The position numbers were made by a program, and so were the translations under genes. Shown in pieces: positions 34,643 through 47,563 of a stretch of DNA of 64,000 nt. Source of the DNA: Tetracladium setigerum (taxonomy: Eukaryota; Ascomycota; Leotiomycetes; Helotiales); assembly GCA_031472005.1 (NCBI GenBank), contig PZJY01000009.1:2170001-2234000 (forward strand), given 5' to 3'. Under the pieces are notes generated by a model. It did no database searches. It was not told the origin of the DNA and was given only the letters and a program-made list of their open reading frames with translations. Every line of letters begins with the position of its first letter. The stretch's first letter is position 1.

Positions 34643-37600
34643 CTAAATGGTGACGCCCTCCAATGGGAGAACTTTCGAATCATCACCAAGGAATTTGGCG
34701 CGATAGGCAAGGATCTCGGCGGCAATGATATTGAAGTCTCGAATCTTATCTTCTCGTAACTTCACAAGAACATTTGTCAAACCCTCTTTAAATTGTGTCG
34801 TGCGAGGCTCTGTGAACTGGGCAGGAGATCCAAGATACGCAAGAATCAAACTATCTAAACGAAATGAGTTAGCTGAAGACAAGAGAGGGGCGAAGGAGAG
34901 CCTATGTGTTGGCATCGAGTAATTCACCCACCCTTAAGACCTATATCTTTGAAATGAAGGCAATAGCACGTATCGTCGTTGCATATTCCGCCAGCCAATT
35001 CAAAGCGACATAGTTCCGCATTTGGATCGATATCGTTACTAAAAGTCAGAGACCGAAGACCTCCTGCAACGTCCGCCTCAAATTGAGGGTGAAAACGATA
35101 GGCCCGGAATTTTCGTAACGGGCTCACGTATGGAGTGAAGAACTGGACGGTAGACACCTCCTTGGTCACCTGTGAGGCTGTTAGCAAGATTTTGCAACGA
35201 GTAGAAAAATATGCTTTGTACTTCGGGCACCGGGGCACTACCATTGAGTGTAGGTAGTGTACTTTGGTCATCCTCTTCATCAATCAATTCCCTAGCACCA
35301 TCACCAGATATTAAAGGGCCATCAACCTCCATCATCCCATCGTCAATAACAAGACCCTTCTCATCTGGCGGAGCTGGACTGAAAGGTGGTGATATGGCGG
35401 GTGGAGTAGCTTCCGGTGGTTCGTAATCGTCATCTTCCTCCTCGCCCGAGCCAGCCTGCAAAGCTGGGTGCTGGGGTGGGGAATAGGCAGTATTATCTTC
35501 CTCTTCCACTGCTGGCGACTCTGGAGCAAGCTCTGCAGGATCAGGTGCATAGGACATCTCTATATCCAACTCACCGTCATCGGGAGAGTGGGCTTCGGGG
35601 AATGAGCATCCGCATCCGCGCGAACTGCTTCCTGCAGAGCTGCTTCAAGTGCATGATCATTGGATGCATTGTCGTCTGCAGGTTGAAGATCAATTTCCAT
35701 CGCGGCCACAGCACTTTCGGATATGTGAGGCTCAACTGAAGGAACTTTACACCCGATACCATCACCTGTTAGGAGCTGGGTTTCCTCATCTACTCCTAGA
35801 CTACCCGAATGAGTGATACTAGGGGACGATGGGTTCACAGTACCAGTGCTGATAGGGACCTGTGTTTCCTCACCTGTGGTTTTACCGTAGAACTGGGCAG
35901 GACTTTCTACATGCGCAGAAATGTCGTTTGACGTATCGGCGTGTGCTGAGCTAGAGAGAATCGGCGGGCTTACAATACCTACGCTCGAAATTCGGGGGAC
36001 GCTGGTTTCTACCCCGCTAAGAACGGCAGGGGATGAAGGGAGAGGAATAGAAACACCTAGAATATAAGTTTGTCTTCGCTCCAACAGTGATACGCGTTGG
36101 AAACTTACCGGCCTTCAATGATTCTTGGGCAACCTGACTCTGTCGTTTCAGCCGAAGTTCTTTTGCTTCCTGAAGTCGCAGATCTCTCTCTTTAGCTTCT
36201 TGAAGCTTCTCGGCTACCTCATTGGCCACACGCTCCATTCTGGCAAATTCTGCCTTCATCTCCTCGAGCCTCTTCTGGTGTTTTTCGTATTCACTAGCCC
36301 GGAGAGAAACCTCATTTCTAGCCATCTCCTCCATTTGGAAAAGCTCGCTATCTTCCTCGTCCTGCTCGACAACAGTAGTCTTTGATGACTCGGTCAGAGC
36401 AGGTGGAGTACTGGGTTGTTCACTGGCCGTGACCTGAACTGTCCCCGAAGCAAGAGCGACTTTCGAGGCCTCGGAGCCATCAAAAGTCTTAGGATTGTCA
36501 GCGGTCTGATTAGCAATAGGTGTACGCGTCCCGCTCGAAGTCTGTCTGGCTCTGCTACGTGCTTCGGCCTGCGCAATTTTCCTCTTCAATTCCTCGATCT
36601 GGCTTTCCTTTCGTTGCAAATCTGCAGGTCGAGTGGGTGTAGGTCTCGAGGCGGTCAGAGGTACTGGTGGTGTATTCGCCGCTGAAGGGCTCGACGAACT
36701 GAAGTTGTGTTTTGGGAAGTTTGGGAGATGAGGCAGGTTCTGGACGGCTGGAGCGTGGTGATCGGATAGACGTCTGGCAGGTTGAACGGGGGAATCTTGA
36801 TTAGCCTCAGAGTCGTCAAGATCCATGGCAACATCTTCATCATCTGATTCCTCGTCCTCGCTGACATTGATCACTAGAGCCTCCTCATCTCGACTGTGGC
36901 CGAATGGTCGCTTTGCTGACATCGTGGAGGGAATCGGGTTGTCGAAGTCGGCTGCAACAGGTCGCTTTCGCGAATTACTTGGTGTTTGGATGACCGCGGG
37001 GCCTTGTAGGCTTGCTAACGGTGTCGGGCTTGTTGCAGAAGATGTAAGAAAGAGTCCAGGAATGTTTGGAGTTGGTAGAGGTTGAGGTTTTGGGAGACGA
37101 GCTTCAGGGTTCAAGTTTGGTTGCGAGGCGGGAGTGGCGTTTTGGACGGGGGTTGGAAGGTGAATAGGCGGAGTTTGTATTTCGAGGGGTGAAGGAGAGG
37201 ACGTTGAGGTTGAAGCGGAATTTTGGCTCTGCTCCGAAGGCTTAGGTTTATCTGGCGCAGTAACCGCGACCTTTGCTGGGGCAGTGGTATCTTTTCCGTC
37301 TTTTTTCGCAGCCGCCTTCTGCTTCTGAGCGCGCTCTTCCCTTGCCTTCCTCAATGCCTCTATCTTGGCCTGCAACTTGAGCTCTTTTTCATTTGGTGCA
37401 GTAGGGGCTTCTGCAGCTGGAGGTGCGGTCGCATCTTTTACAGAATTGTGACTGTGTCGAGGGGCTTGGAATTTTAATTTACTGTCATTGACCATATTGC
37501 CCTCTGTATCAACACCCTTGAAAGTTCCTATATTGCCATTGCTATTGATAGTAGCACGCAGGACACTCTGCGGCTGGACATGGCTGGAATTGCCTGGAGA

Positions 37601-38737
37601 CATTCTGTGATTTGGTACAGCAGTACCTACGCGAGAGGCTTCTGTTGTTCGAGGAATTTTCGCTGCGTCGAATAGACGTTTAATTGTGGATTCCTTATAA
37701 CCTTCGTCAATGTAGACTTGATATCCGACATGAGGCCAAAGATCAAGAACAGCTCCTTGAGCTGCTCGTTTAGACTCTCCAAAAGATTTGGGGTTGGACA
37801 CAGTGCCGACACGTCTTGGGGAATCTTGGACACTAGAGCTTCTAGCGCGAGCTGCATGGCCGTTTGCTACACTCTTAGCTTGCGCATTGCTGTTTGTCCC
37901 ATTTTGGACTCGTCCATTCTCTAGAGTGGCTGAACCACTTGCACCTTCGCCAACCTTGCTCTGCGCATGTTGCCCCAGATATTGATTCGCTTTAGGTGCG
38001 TCTGAGTATAATTCGCGGGGAGAAATGTATGGGGAATATGAGTCTGAACCACGACGAACCGATGCTGGGTCGTCTGCAGCAGGAGAGTTGTAGCTGTTAC
38101 CTAGAATTAAATCAGCATACATGTTGAGAAGAACGGGTTTCGAAGACCATACCAGCATAAGGAGATTGACGCGAATTGTAACCTTGAGGTTGCGAGTGAA
38201 CAGTACGATGCACATCATTCCCATGACTTACCCCTGCGTTTCCTCGATACTGCGATGCTCCATAGCCAGTGGGCGGGATGTTTGCAGCACCTGCAGCTCC
38301 CTCATCAAATTCACCCTCGCTCAGCTCTCTGTGATCCAAAGCTTGGGGATCAGCAGACGTTGGTTGTTGATAGCCAGCTTGATGGAACGATGGATAGTAT
38401 TGGGAATTTGATGGTGACTACTGTAGCCAGAGTATGAAGAGGAATTGGGCGGAGCGGTGGTATATGGGGGAAGAGGTAGTGGATCTTGACTCCAACCCTG
38501 GAAGATTGGAACAGGAGAAACTGAAGGAAGCGCAGCAGGATTGAAGCTAGGAATAACGCTGTTATAACCATATGCATCATAATTCGAGGCTACGTTGCCT
38601 TGTGCGTGGGATCCATGGCCACTATTCTCCGTTTGCATGTATTGATTCGGGTAGTTTGGAGGAAGGTAGGGCGCATTGTTGTTCTGATCGTGATTCTGAT
38701 AACTGCCCCCATAGGCAGGTGTAGGGTAGTTCGACAT
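34643..38737 (-). CDS. Red1/ZFC3H1-like zinc-finger protein (zf-C3H1 domain), frameshifted in this sequence
   Basis: Five exons (38737-38153, 38100-36109, 36056-35222, 35169-34932, 34854-34643) join with canonical sites. With two single bases added (near 38407 and 35598) they total 3864 nt, or 1287 residues, with all phases consistent. Most of the protein is disordered. It has a Tyr/Pro/Asn-rich N-terminus, a Lys/Glu coiled coil (KIEALRKAREERAQKQK), a second coiled coil (about 730-800) and acidic stretches. Near the C-terminus is the zf-C3H1 finger LCRFELAGGICNDDTC followed by a His: C-x8-C-x4-C-x3-H, about residues 1192-1210. It is preceded by SPLRKFRAYRFHPQF. This finger occurs in human ZFC3H1 and fission-yeast Red1, scaffolds that deliver nuclear RNA to exosome decay. 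A similar role is inferred. It shares a divergent promoter with myosin II. Confidence 0.85.
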
Positions 38738-39535
38738 GATAGAAGCAGTTCGCGACCAGGCGCATGCCGCGTCAGGTTTGTCGAGGTGCCTGAGATGGAT
38801 TAGTAGCAGGCTTGGATATCTTCGACGTCTTCTTGTTTTCAAGATCGCTCGAGTATCATCTTGCGACAAAGGAAAAGCTTTACAAAGGGGTGGGAGACGG
38901 AGAAGAAACAGAAGCAGGAGCTGTAGCAGAAGCAAAGTGAAATAGCAAAGTAAAAGATTCAAAGGTGTCGCGCGACTCGAGTAAAGTCGTCCAAGGGCAA
39001 GTCGTGACTGTGTCGAAAAGGTTGCGCGTCTGAGAGTGAGATATGAGCGGCGTCGGTGGTTACCAGCGAAGAGAAGTTGCACTAAGATTTAAAGTCGCTT
39101 TATCGCTCGAAGCGCTAAGCGCCAGACATGGCTTGGCATCACTTCTTCTCGCCAAGATGCTGACCCCCAGTTCTGACATGGCAACGACCAAGCAACGGCT
39201 ACGCAAGGGGCATCCGCCTTTGTTGACATCACAGTTGCCGTCAACCACTCACACGCTCCATCGCGTCCGCCCATCACAATCCAACTCTCTCCAAAAGCAT
39301 TCTGCATCTACATTTCTAACTTTCTCGACATCGCTGTGCTACAACTGACAACAAAAAGGTCTCGGGACTCACGCCACCAAGCACATCTTTCACACGTCCC
39401 CTCTTTCCATATGTTGTGAATTCCTTTCTGCAATCCAATCTTTCGTGGATGTGTACATGTCAGCTTGATGTTGTTTTGCATTGAAAGCGAGACCTCCCTT
39501 CTTCCAACGCCGTAGCTACTTCTTCCGCCTACACC
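38738..39535. promoter_or_regulatory. shared divergent promoter, Red1-like gene and myosin II
   Basis: About 0.8 kb separates the two oppositely directed start codons. It contains no credible gene, so both promoters must lie here. No specific factor site can be assigned by eye. Confidence 0.6.
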
Positions 39536-42500
39536 ATGGCTTCAAACCAAGCGCAAAAACGCTCGAATCCCTTCTCGAGGACCGGTTCCCAATCTCCAGG
39601 TTCAGCACCTTCTTCCCATGGCAGAACAAAGTCTGTCGTGCTCTCTTCCCCGCTGGCTGGAAACCAGACACTTCCTTCCCACCAGCGCAACCAGTCTTTT
39701 TCCAATCTAGGCAGCCTCGCGTCTCCGGCCAACTCTTCCAATTATGGCTCTTCTAATCACAATAGTTTGGTGCGTCATCGATCGAACTCGAAAGCAACCC
39801 TAAATTCCTCCAGCACATTCGCGCCATCATTTATTAAAACAGAGGAGGTTCGACGCGGCGTTGAAACCGTCCAGGGCATCGAGGGGGAAAATGACTTTTC
39901 TGGAAAGAGATATGTGTGGTTAAAAGACCCCCAGGCAGCCTTTGTGAAGGGGTGGGTTGTGGAAGAAATGGAAGACGGCCAGATATTGGTTCAATGTGAC
40001 GATGGCAGTGTACGTTACTATGTTTATGACTCCGGGGTCATGCTAATATGCTGGTAGCAACGCGAGGTCAACTCGGACAGCGTCAACAAAGTCAATCCTG
40101 CAAAGTTTGACAAAGCAGACGATATGGCTGAGCTCACCCATCTCAACGAAGCTTCCGTAGTGCATAATTTGCACATGCGATACCAGGCCGACCTGATTTA
40201 CACATACTCCGGACTCTTTTTGGTCACTATTAATCCATACTGCTCTCTACCCATCTATTCAAACGAATACATCAACATGTACAAGGGGCAAAGCAGAGAA
40301 GAGACGAAACCTCATATTTTTGCGATGGCGGACGAGGCTTTCAGGAACCTTGTAGACGAGGGCGAGAATCAGAGTATTCTTGTGACCGGAGAGTCGGGAG
40401 CTGGAAAGACGGAGAATACGAAAAAAGTTATTCAATACCTGGCAGCTGTCGCCCACTCAGATTCGCCCGTTAAAAACAAACTTCAGCAATCGAACTTATC
40501 AGCCCAAATTCTACGAGCCAATCCGATACTCGAAGCTTTTGGGAATGCCCAGACGGTGCGAAACAATAACTCTTCGCGTTTTGGAAAATTCATACGAATT
40601 GAGTTCACACGCACTGGTACCATCGCAGGAGCGTTTATTGATTGGTACCTGTTGGAGAAGTCTCGAGTTGTGCGTCTTAATGCTCATGAACGGAACTACC
40701 ACGTATTTTACCAGCTGTTGAAAGGAGCGAATCGAAACATGAAGCAGGAGTTTCTTCTAGATGGACTTGACGTGGAGGATTTTGCCTATACCCGCGATGG
40801 ACATGACACTATTGCTGGCATTTCAGACAAAGAGGAATGGGATATGTTGGTTGACGCATTCAACGTCATGGGCTTTTCTGAAAAAGACCAGTCCTCGATT
40901 CTCCGAACCATTGCGGCAGTGCTTCATCTGGGAAATATTACGGTAGTAAAGGAGAGCAGAGCAGCAGATCAAGCTCGACTTGCGCCTGATGCGAAAGCAC
41001 AAGCCGAGAAGGTGTGTAGGCTTCTTGGGATACCAGTTGAGCCATTTATGCAAGGCCTGTTACATCCGCGGGTGAAGGCTGGTCGGGAATGGGTTGAGAA
41101 GGTCCAAACTCCCGAGCAAGTACGACTGGCGATCGACGCACTCTCCAAAGGAATTTACGAACGTGGATTTGGCGACTTGGTTTCCAAAATCAACAAACAA
41201 CTGGATAGAACGGGAATGGGGCTAGATGATTCTCATTTCATCGGTGTGCTTGATATTGCAGGCTTTGAAATTTTTGAAACGAACAGTTTCGAGCAGCTGT
41301 GTATCAACTATACCAACGAAAAGCTCCAACAATTCTTCAATCACCACATGTTTGTTCTAGAACAGGAAGAGTACGCCGGGAACAGATTGAATGGAAGTTC
41401 ATCGATTTCGGACATGATTTACAGCCGACGATTGATCTCATTGAGCTCCCCAACCCAATTGGTATCTTCTCCTGCTTGGATGAAGATTCCGTTATGCCAA
41501 AGGCTACAGACAAGAGTTTCACTGAAAAGCTACACTCGCTCTGGGATCGAAAAACACCCAAATACCGTTCGTCTCGTCTTGGTCAGGGATTCATGCTCAC
41601 TCATTATGCTGCCGAAGTTGAATATACGACTGAAGGATGGTTGGAGAAGAACAAAGATCCTCTTAACGATAACGTCACCCGACTACTGGCAGCATCTACA
41701 GATAAGCATGTGGCCACGTTGTTCGCAGACTGCGCCGATGCTGATGAGGATAATAATGGAGCGACGAGAAGCAGAGTAAAAAAAGGGTTGTTCAGAACTG
41801 CTGCTCAGCGCCACAAGGAACAGCTGTCTAGTCTTATGGCTCTGCTACATTCGACTCATCCTCACTTCGTTAGATGTATCATACCCAATCACAAAAAGCG
41901 ACCGAAGCAGCTTAGTGCACCACTGGTGCTCGATCAATTGCGCTGCAATGGTGTTTTGGAAGGCATCAGAATTGCTCGAACTGGATTTCCCAATCGTCTA
42001 CCCTTCTCTGAGTTCCGGCAACGTTATGAAGTGCTTTGCCGAAACATGCCAAAGGGTTATCTTGATGGTCAAACCGTGGCAACTATTATGCTCGATAAGC
42101 TGCAACTGGACAAGGTACTTTACCGAGTCGGTATTACGAAGGTGTTTTTCAGAGCTGGAGTTTTAGCTGAACTGGAAGAACAACGCGATGCTCTGATCCG
42201 GGAGATAATGTCTCGGTTCCAATCGGTTGCTAGAGGATTTGTACAAAGAAGAATCGCTCACAAACGTCTTTATCGGGCAGAAGCGACAAGAATTATCCAG
42301 CGCAATTTCCATGTCTACCTTGACCTGTGCGAAAATCCCTGGTGGAGATTGCTTGTCAAGATGAAGCCACTTCTTGGTGCCACACGAACATCCAACGAAG
42401 TTAAGAAACGCGATGAAATGATCCAGAAACTAAACGAGAAGATGAAGCTTGAAGCTGCTGATCGTCAAAAATTGGACGAAGAACGCCGGAATGTCTACAC

Positions 42501-45500
42501 GGAGATGCAACGCGTGCAACAAACTCTTGAAAGTGAGCGGTCTCTTGCACTTGATAAAGATGAAATCTTTAAGAGGTTGCAGCTTCGCGAGGCTGAACTC
42601 AATGACAAGCTTGCTGGTGCTTTAGATGACCAGGAGAAACTCGAGGATCAGTTGGATGATCTCATGGATGCCAAGAAGCATGCGGCAGAGCAGGCGGAGA
42701 GGTGGAGATCTGAATTGGAGCAAGCTGGTGCAATCATCGAAAAACTCGAGGATGAGAAGAAGGATCTTGCAGATAAATTGAGAGGTCTAGATTCGCAGAT
42801 CAAGGATTTGACTCACAATCAATCGCAGCGCAGTGAGGAAGAGTCGCGATTGTCTCAGGAACTTCGAATGCTACAAAGTCAGCTGAGTCTGAAGGACCGA
42901 AAGGTGCAAGACCTTGAGGGCAAGCTTCTCAAGGTCGATCACGACTTGGACATCAAGTTGGCAACTGCCACAAAAGAATTGCAAGCAACTCGTGCCCGAG
43001 AACAAGAACTGGCTGGAGAAAATCGCAAAATCCATCAGCAGCTTTCTCAACTTTCTTCGACATCTACCGGCTACGAAGATCTCGTTCGGCGCAAGGAAAG
43101 CGAATTGGCAATTCTCCGTTCCGATACACGCAAGCATGAGGAGGCTCAGAAGACTTTCGAAGACCAAAAGCGCAACTTGGTAGCAGACAAGGACAAGATA
43201 GCCAACCGCCTTCGGGAGGTACAGGCTGAGATGTTCGACATGAAGTCGCAAAAGGCCAACCTGGAGAGGGAAGCCTCAGATGCCAAAAAGCTCCTGGATG
43301 CAAGACTTTCTGAAGATGCCCAAGCAGGACAAAATCGCAAGATGCTGGAAGGCCAGATCTCAGACTTGAAGCAGCAGCTTTCCGACGTTCAACGAGACTT
43401 AAGCAAGGAGCGACAGTCGCGGGATGATGTCCAGCTACTTGCAGAGCACAAATACCGGGAACTCAGTGAAAAGTTTCAAGAAATCAATGAAGCCAAAATC
43501 ATCATCGAGAAGGAACTCTATGTGCAGCAGGATACTTTACGGCGTGCTATGGAAGCTCGGGTAACCGCAGAGAAAGAACGAAATGATGCTCGTAACGAAA
43601 TCAGAAGACTTCGTGACGCCAAAGCTGCAGCAGAGGAAGCTAGAGTGCAAGCTGAACTAGCAAATGATCGAAGTGCATCTCGACAAGCTTTAGAGCGGGA
43701 ATCCAGCCTACGAAAAGATCTCGACGCTGAGCAAAAGCGCGCAAAATACTTCGAAGATGAATGCGGACGACTGAATCAACAAGTGGAAGACCTCAACAAG
43801 TTGATTCTCGAATCCGGAAATTTCGGTCTGAAAGTTGACAAGGAGAAAGAACGCCTAGATCGCGAACTCAACACCGTCAAGAGTCGATTGATGGCATCAG
43901 AAAACGACAACCGTGTTTTGCTAAACAAACTTGAGTTGAAGAAGCTCGAGGTTGCGCGCTCCACGTCAAAAGCGAGTGAAACGTCGAGGGGTCAGTTGAT
44001 GAATCTTCAACGGGAAAAGGCCAAGGTCGACGAGCAAAATCAGAAACTCAACAAGCAACTTGGCAGTGCGCAGATCACCATTGCATCTCTTGAAAAGCAA
44101 AAGGAGAAGCTAGCGCTCAGTTTAGAGGATCTCAATCACGAAGTCGCTCGTGAGCACAAGACAACTCGAAATGCTGAGAAGGCGTCATCTACCTCCGCCT
44201 CCCAAGTTGCAGAGCTAAATCGTAAGCTCGAAGATGAGCGTCAACTCCACGTTCAAGCACAATCTAAGAGCAGACAACTTCTGTCCATAATCGACACGAG
44301 AGACAAGGAAGTCTTGCAGCTCATGAAGCACATTGATCCCGAAATGGCAGCTCCGCCTCCTCAAGTCGATGGTGCCAGCGACAAAAGCTCCACTAGAAGT
44401 CCCAATATCTTGCCAAATCTTGTACAAAAGGTTGAAGAATTGCATCAAAATCTTCGTGTCCAAGCTGCTGGTCGGGCCAATGCAGAGGCTCAATTGAATG
44501 AGATGAGGAAACGATATGAAGCAGAGTTTGGTGACTCGCCTAGTCGACCCAAGCTGGAGGAAATCAACGGAAATCAAGCCCCATTTGCCTCGCCTTCGCA
44601 TCTAAGGAACAAGTTGAACACTAGACCACGTTCCAATCTGTCCACCCCAACTCGACGATTCACGAACACCGAAATGGAACCCCAGGACTCTGGAAGATCA
44701 GACCGAACTGCTGATATTCTCAGCTTTAACAATCGCATGGACTTGAAAGCCGACTTCGAAGAGCTTCAAAACTTACTTCAAATGACTCAAATGCAAAATC
44801 GACATCTACAAAGCCAGCTAGAAAGAGCGAGCCCATCTCAAGAGCTTTGGGCGGATGACAGTCCATCCGCTCGGCGGGTACAGAAGCTTGAGCAAGTCAA
44901 CAGCAGATTACATGACATGCTCGATGACTCTGCCAGAAAGGTCTCAGCGCTCGAGAAGACGGTGCAGACAGGAGAGCTCTCTCTCCGTGATGTCCAGACA
45001 AGATCACACGAAGAGCTCTTCGAGCTCATCAATAATCAAGAAGATTCTCGCAGATCCCTCCTTCATGTCCACAATGATACTCTGGCAGAAATGAAGCATA
45101 CGAAACAGAACTTCGAAAGTATGAAACACGCCCGCGCCGCACTAGAAGTCGAACTCCGGGATGCAAAGTCAGACTTGGACGAAGTGAATCTCCAAAGAGA
45201 ACAGGACGCCTCAAGTCGAAGCCAGCTACTCCAGGAATTCTCGGACCTCCAAATACGTTTCGACGGAGAAACCTCTAAAGTGGCAGATCTCAGCTCAAGT
45301 TTGTCATTGTACAAGAGTCGCGCAGAAGAATACTTCAGTAAGCTTGAGCAAGCAGAGATTACAGTTCTGAAGGCTTCCAGGGCAGAACAATTTGCCAGAA
45401 CACAAGCTAAGGAGGCTGATGATACTTGTGCCGAGATTATGTCCGAGAGGAAGCATATGGATGCTACAATTGAGGACTTGCAAAGACAAAACCAAAGCTA

Positions 45501-46721
45501 TGAGGAAAAGCTTGAAGACATGTCAGCAGATCTTAGTGCTGCGGTTCAGGCCAGGAAGCGACTTCAACACGAGCTGGAGGATTACCGAAGTCAGCGTGCA
45601 ATGGACATCGAAGACAAGGAAACTAGTATGGAGCAGACTCGCAAGAAGTATCAAGCTGAATTTGCCACCCTCACGAACGAATTGGACATTGCTAGAGAGG
45701 AGAAGTTGTTTAAGCAGGCTGAGAATTCACGACTTCGAGAGGAGCTTGATGAGCTGCGGTCGAAGTGGGATGACGAGGTACTCAACAGCTCAACTTGGTC
45801 GAAGGAAAAAACCCGACTTGAATCTACCTTGTCCGACCTGTCTGCGTCGCGAGACGAGGCTGTTACTGCCCACAACGATGCCCAAGGCAAAATCGTCTCA
45901 CTTCTCTCTCAAGTCCGTTCCTTGCGAACGTCAGTTGATGATGTCGCAGCTGAACGGGACATTCTTCAAAGAGAGAAGCGCGGCCTCGAAGCTCGTCTCG
46001 AGGAAGCCAAAACAGGACTTGATGATTTGGCTCGTGGAGATAGCCCGTCACTTCGGAATGCTGCCAGCATGGATCGAGAACTACTAGACCTCAAATCGAG
46101 CCTTGCTCAACAGGAAGACATTGTTGCTGCAGCAGTGGGCAAGATGAGACGCGCCGAAGCATTGTCCTCGGAAACTCAGAAGGACATTGTTGCCGAACGT
46201 GAGATGACTGCTCAGCTCAACACCGAGAAAGCTGCACTTGAGAAATCACTGAAGGAACTACAGCTTCGCCTTGTCGACCTCGAGACAAAGGGATACTCTA
46301 GCGCCAGCCAGGATGTCAGATTCTTGAACGGACGTGTGCAAGAGGTAAGCCTTTTATGTTCGTACGAGGAAACAGTACTAACACTAGACAGTTGGAAGCA
46401 AAACTTGACGCTCAAGAATCCGAAAAGTCGAAAACACAACGCTCTGAACGCAATATTGATCGCACAGTCAAAGATCTACAACTTCAAATCGACCGTAAGG
46501 AGAAAGCAAATAACCAACTGCAAGAAGACATTTCAAGACACCGTGACAAGGTTGAGAAGCTTCTGACGACCATCGATGAACTGCAGTCGAGCGAAAGCCA
46601 AGAAAAGCTGAGCGCAAGACGAGCAGAGCGAGAGTTGAGAGAAGAGAAGGAGAAAGCGCTTAGACTCGAAAGAGAGCTTGAAGGGCTTAAGGCCAGAGGT
46701 GTTGGGGTGCAAGTGGTTTGA
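39536..46721 (+). CDS. myo2: myosin II heavy chain, frameshifted once in this sequence
   Basis: Three exons (39536-40009, 40058-46344, 46392-46721) encode about 2363 residues once one base is restored near 41376. The N-terminal 100 residues are Ser-rich, and an SH3-like region (RYVWLKDPQAAFVKGWVVEE) follows. The motor domain has the P-loop GESGAGKT (residues 269-276), switch I NNNSSRFGKFIRIEF, switch II DIAGFEIFE and the actin-binding HFVRCIIPN. An IQ-type neck with RNFHVYLDL...PWWRLLVKMKPLL leads into about 1500 residues of heptad coiled coil, interrupted near 1620 by a Pro/Ser-rich break. There is no globular tail, which marks class II. It drives contraction of the actomyosin ring at septation. 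The break changes EEYA-GNR to the expected EEYA-REQIEWKFIDFG. A pseudogene is unlikely, given two long intact flanking frames. Confidence 0.96.
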
Positions 46722-47563
46722 GGAGTTCCGGAAGCTGGAGACCAGGGAGTTCATGGGGCGGCGAGGGAGCAATTGATATTCCCAAGCGAAAGAGCAGCAT
46801 CTCTCGCCAAGTCAGTATGAGTAAGGGCTTCCTGTAAGAGGTGGAATAGCATGGAGTAGAAAGGCGTAATACTTGTTTAGCACATGACGAGGTAATGGAT
46901 GGGCGTTGGTAGGCACTTTTTTTAGTACGCTTTGCATATAGTCGAGCAGGGCTGGTTTGAATTAGCATTTTGTGGAATTGTATTTTAGTAGACTTTTGGG
47001 CCGGATTGTTACAGGGTCTTGGTCTGGTTAATGAATACGTTTTCTACTTATAAGTATTATTTTGTGTTGTTTTGAGTAATAGTGAAAACGTTGCGCTACA
47101 ATGGTTCCATTCACGCCTCCTCGCCCACGTATCATCATGAAGCGGCCGCTAGCGCAAGGGTGGACGGCACCCCTCCTCAACCTCCCTCCTCGAATCAACT
47201 TACTCTTTGTTGGATAAAGAAACGTTCCTTAAACACAGCAGTACGACTATCTTGATCTATGTATGATGCTCATAATCGGATAGAGAAAAACTCAGCAACC
47301 TACTTTTACGTTTGTTTGCTCCTTCATTCCTTTGAAGTGGAGGCTGCCTAGGCTCAATTTCAGCCTCGCCATCCGAGACGAGCATCTAGATATTCGAAGC
47401 AGCTCATATTCCCCTGCTCTGATAGAGACGTCACGATCAAGGCATATTTTGAAAATCGTGTTCCAAGGTATCCTCAAGGCTCGTTTTGCCGAGAAGAACT
47501 CATGCAAATGACCGTTGATCAGCCTAGTCACCAATATAGTGCCATCCTCACGCAACTCTCGAC
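46722..47563. other. intergenic, nothing recognised
   Basis: The myosin 3' flank and F-box gene 5' flank. Short frames only; the longest, on the minus strand at 47292-47555, has no coding character that I can support. Confidence 0.5.

Noticed and set aside
40124..41779. Truncated stand-alone myosin head gene
   Set aside because: The frame after 41376 turns to nonsense, while the other frame continues the motor domain at once (REQIEWKF). One missing base explains both.
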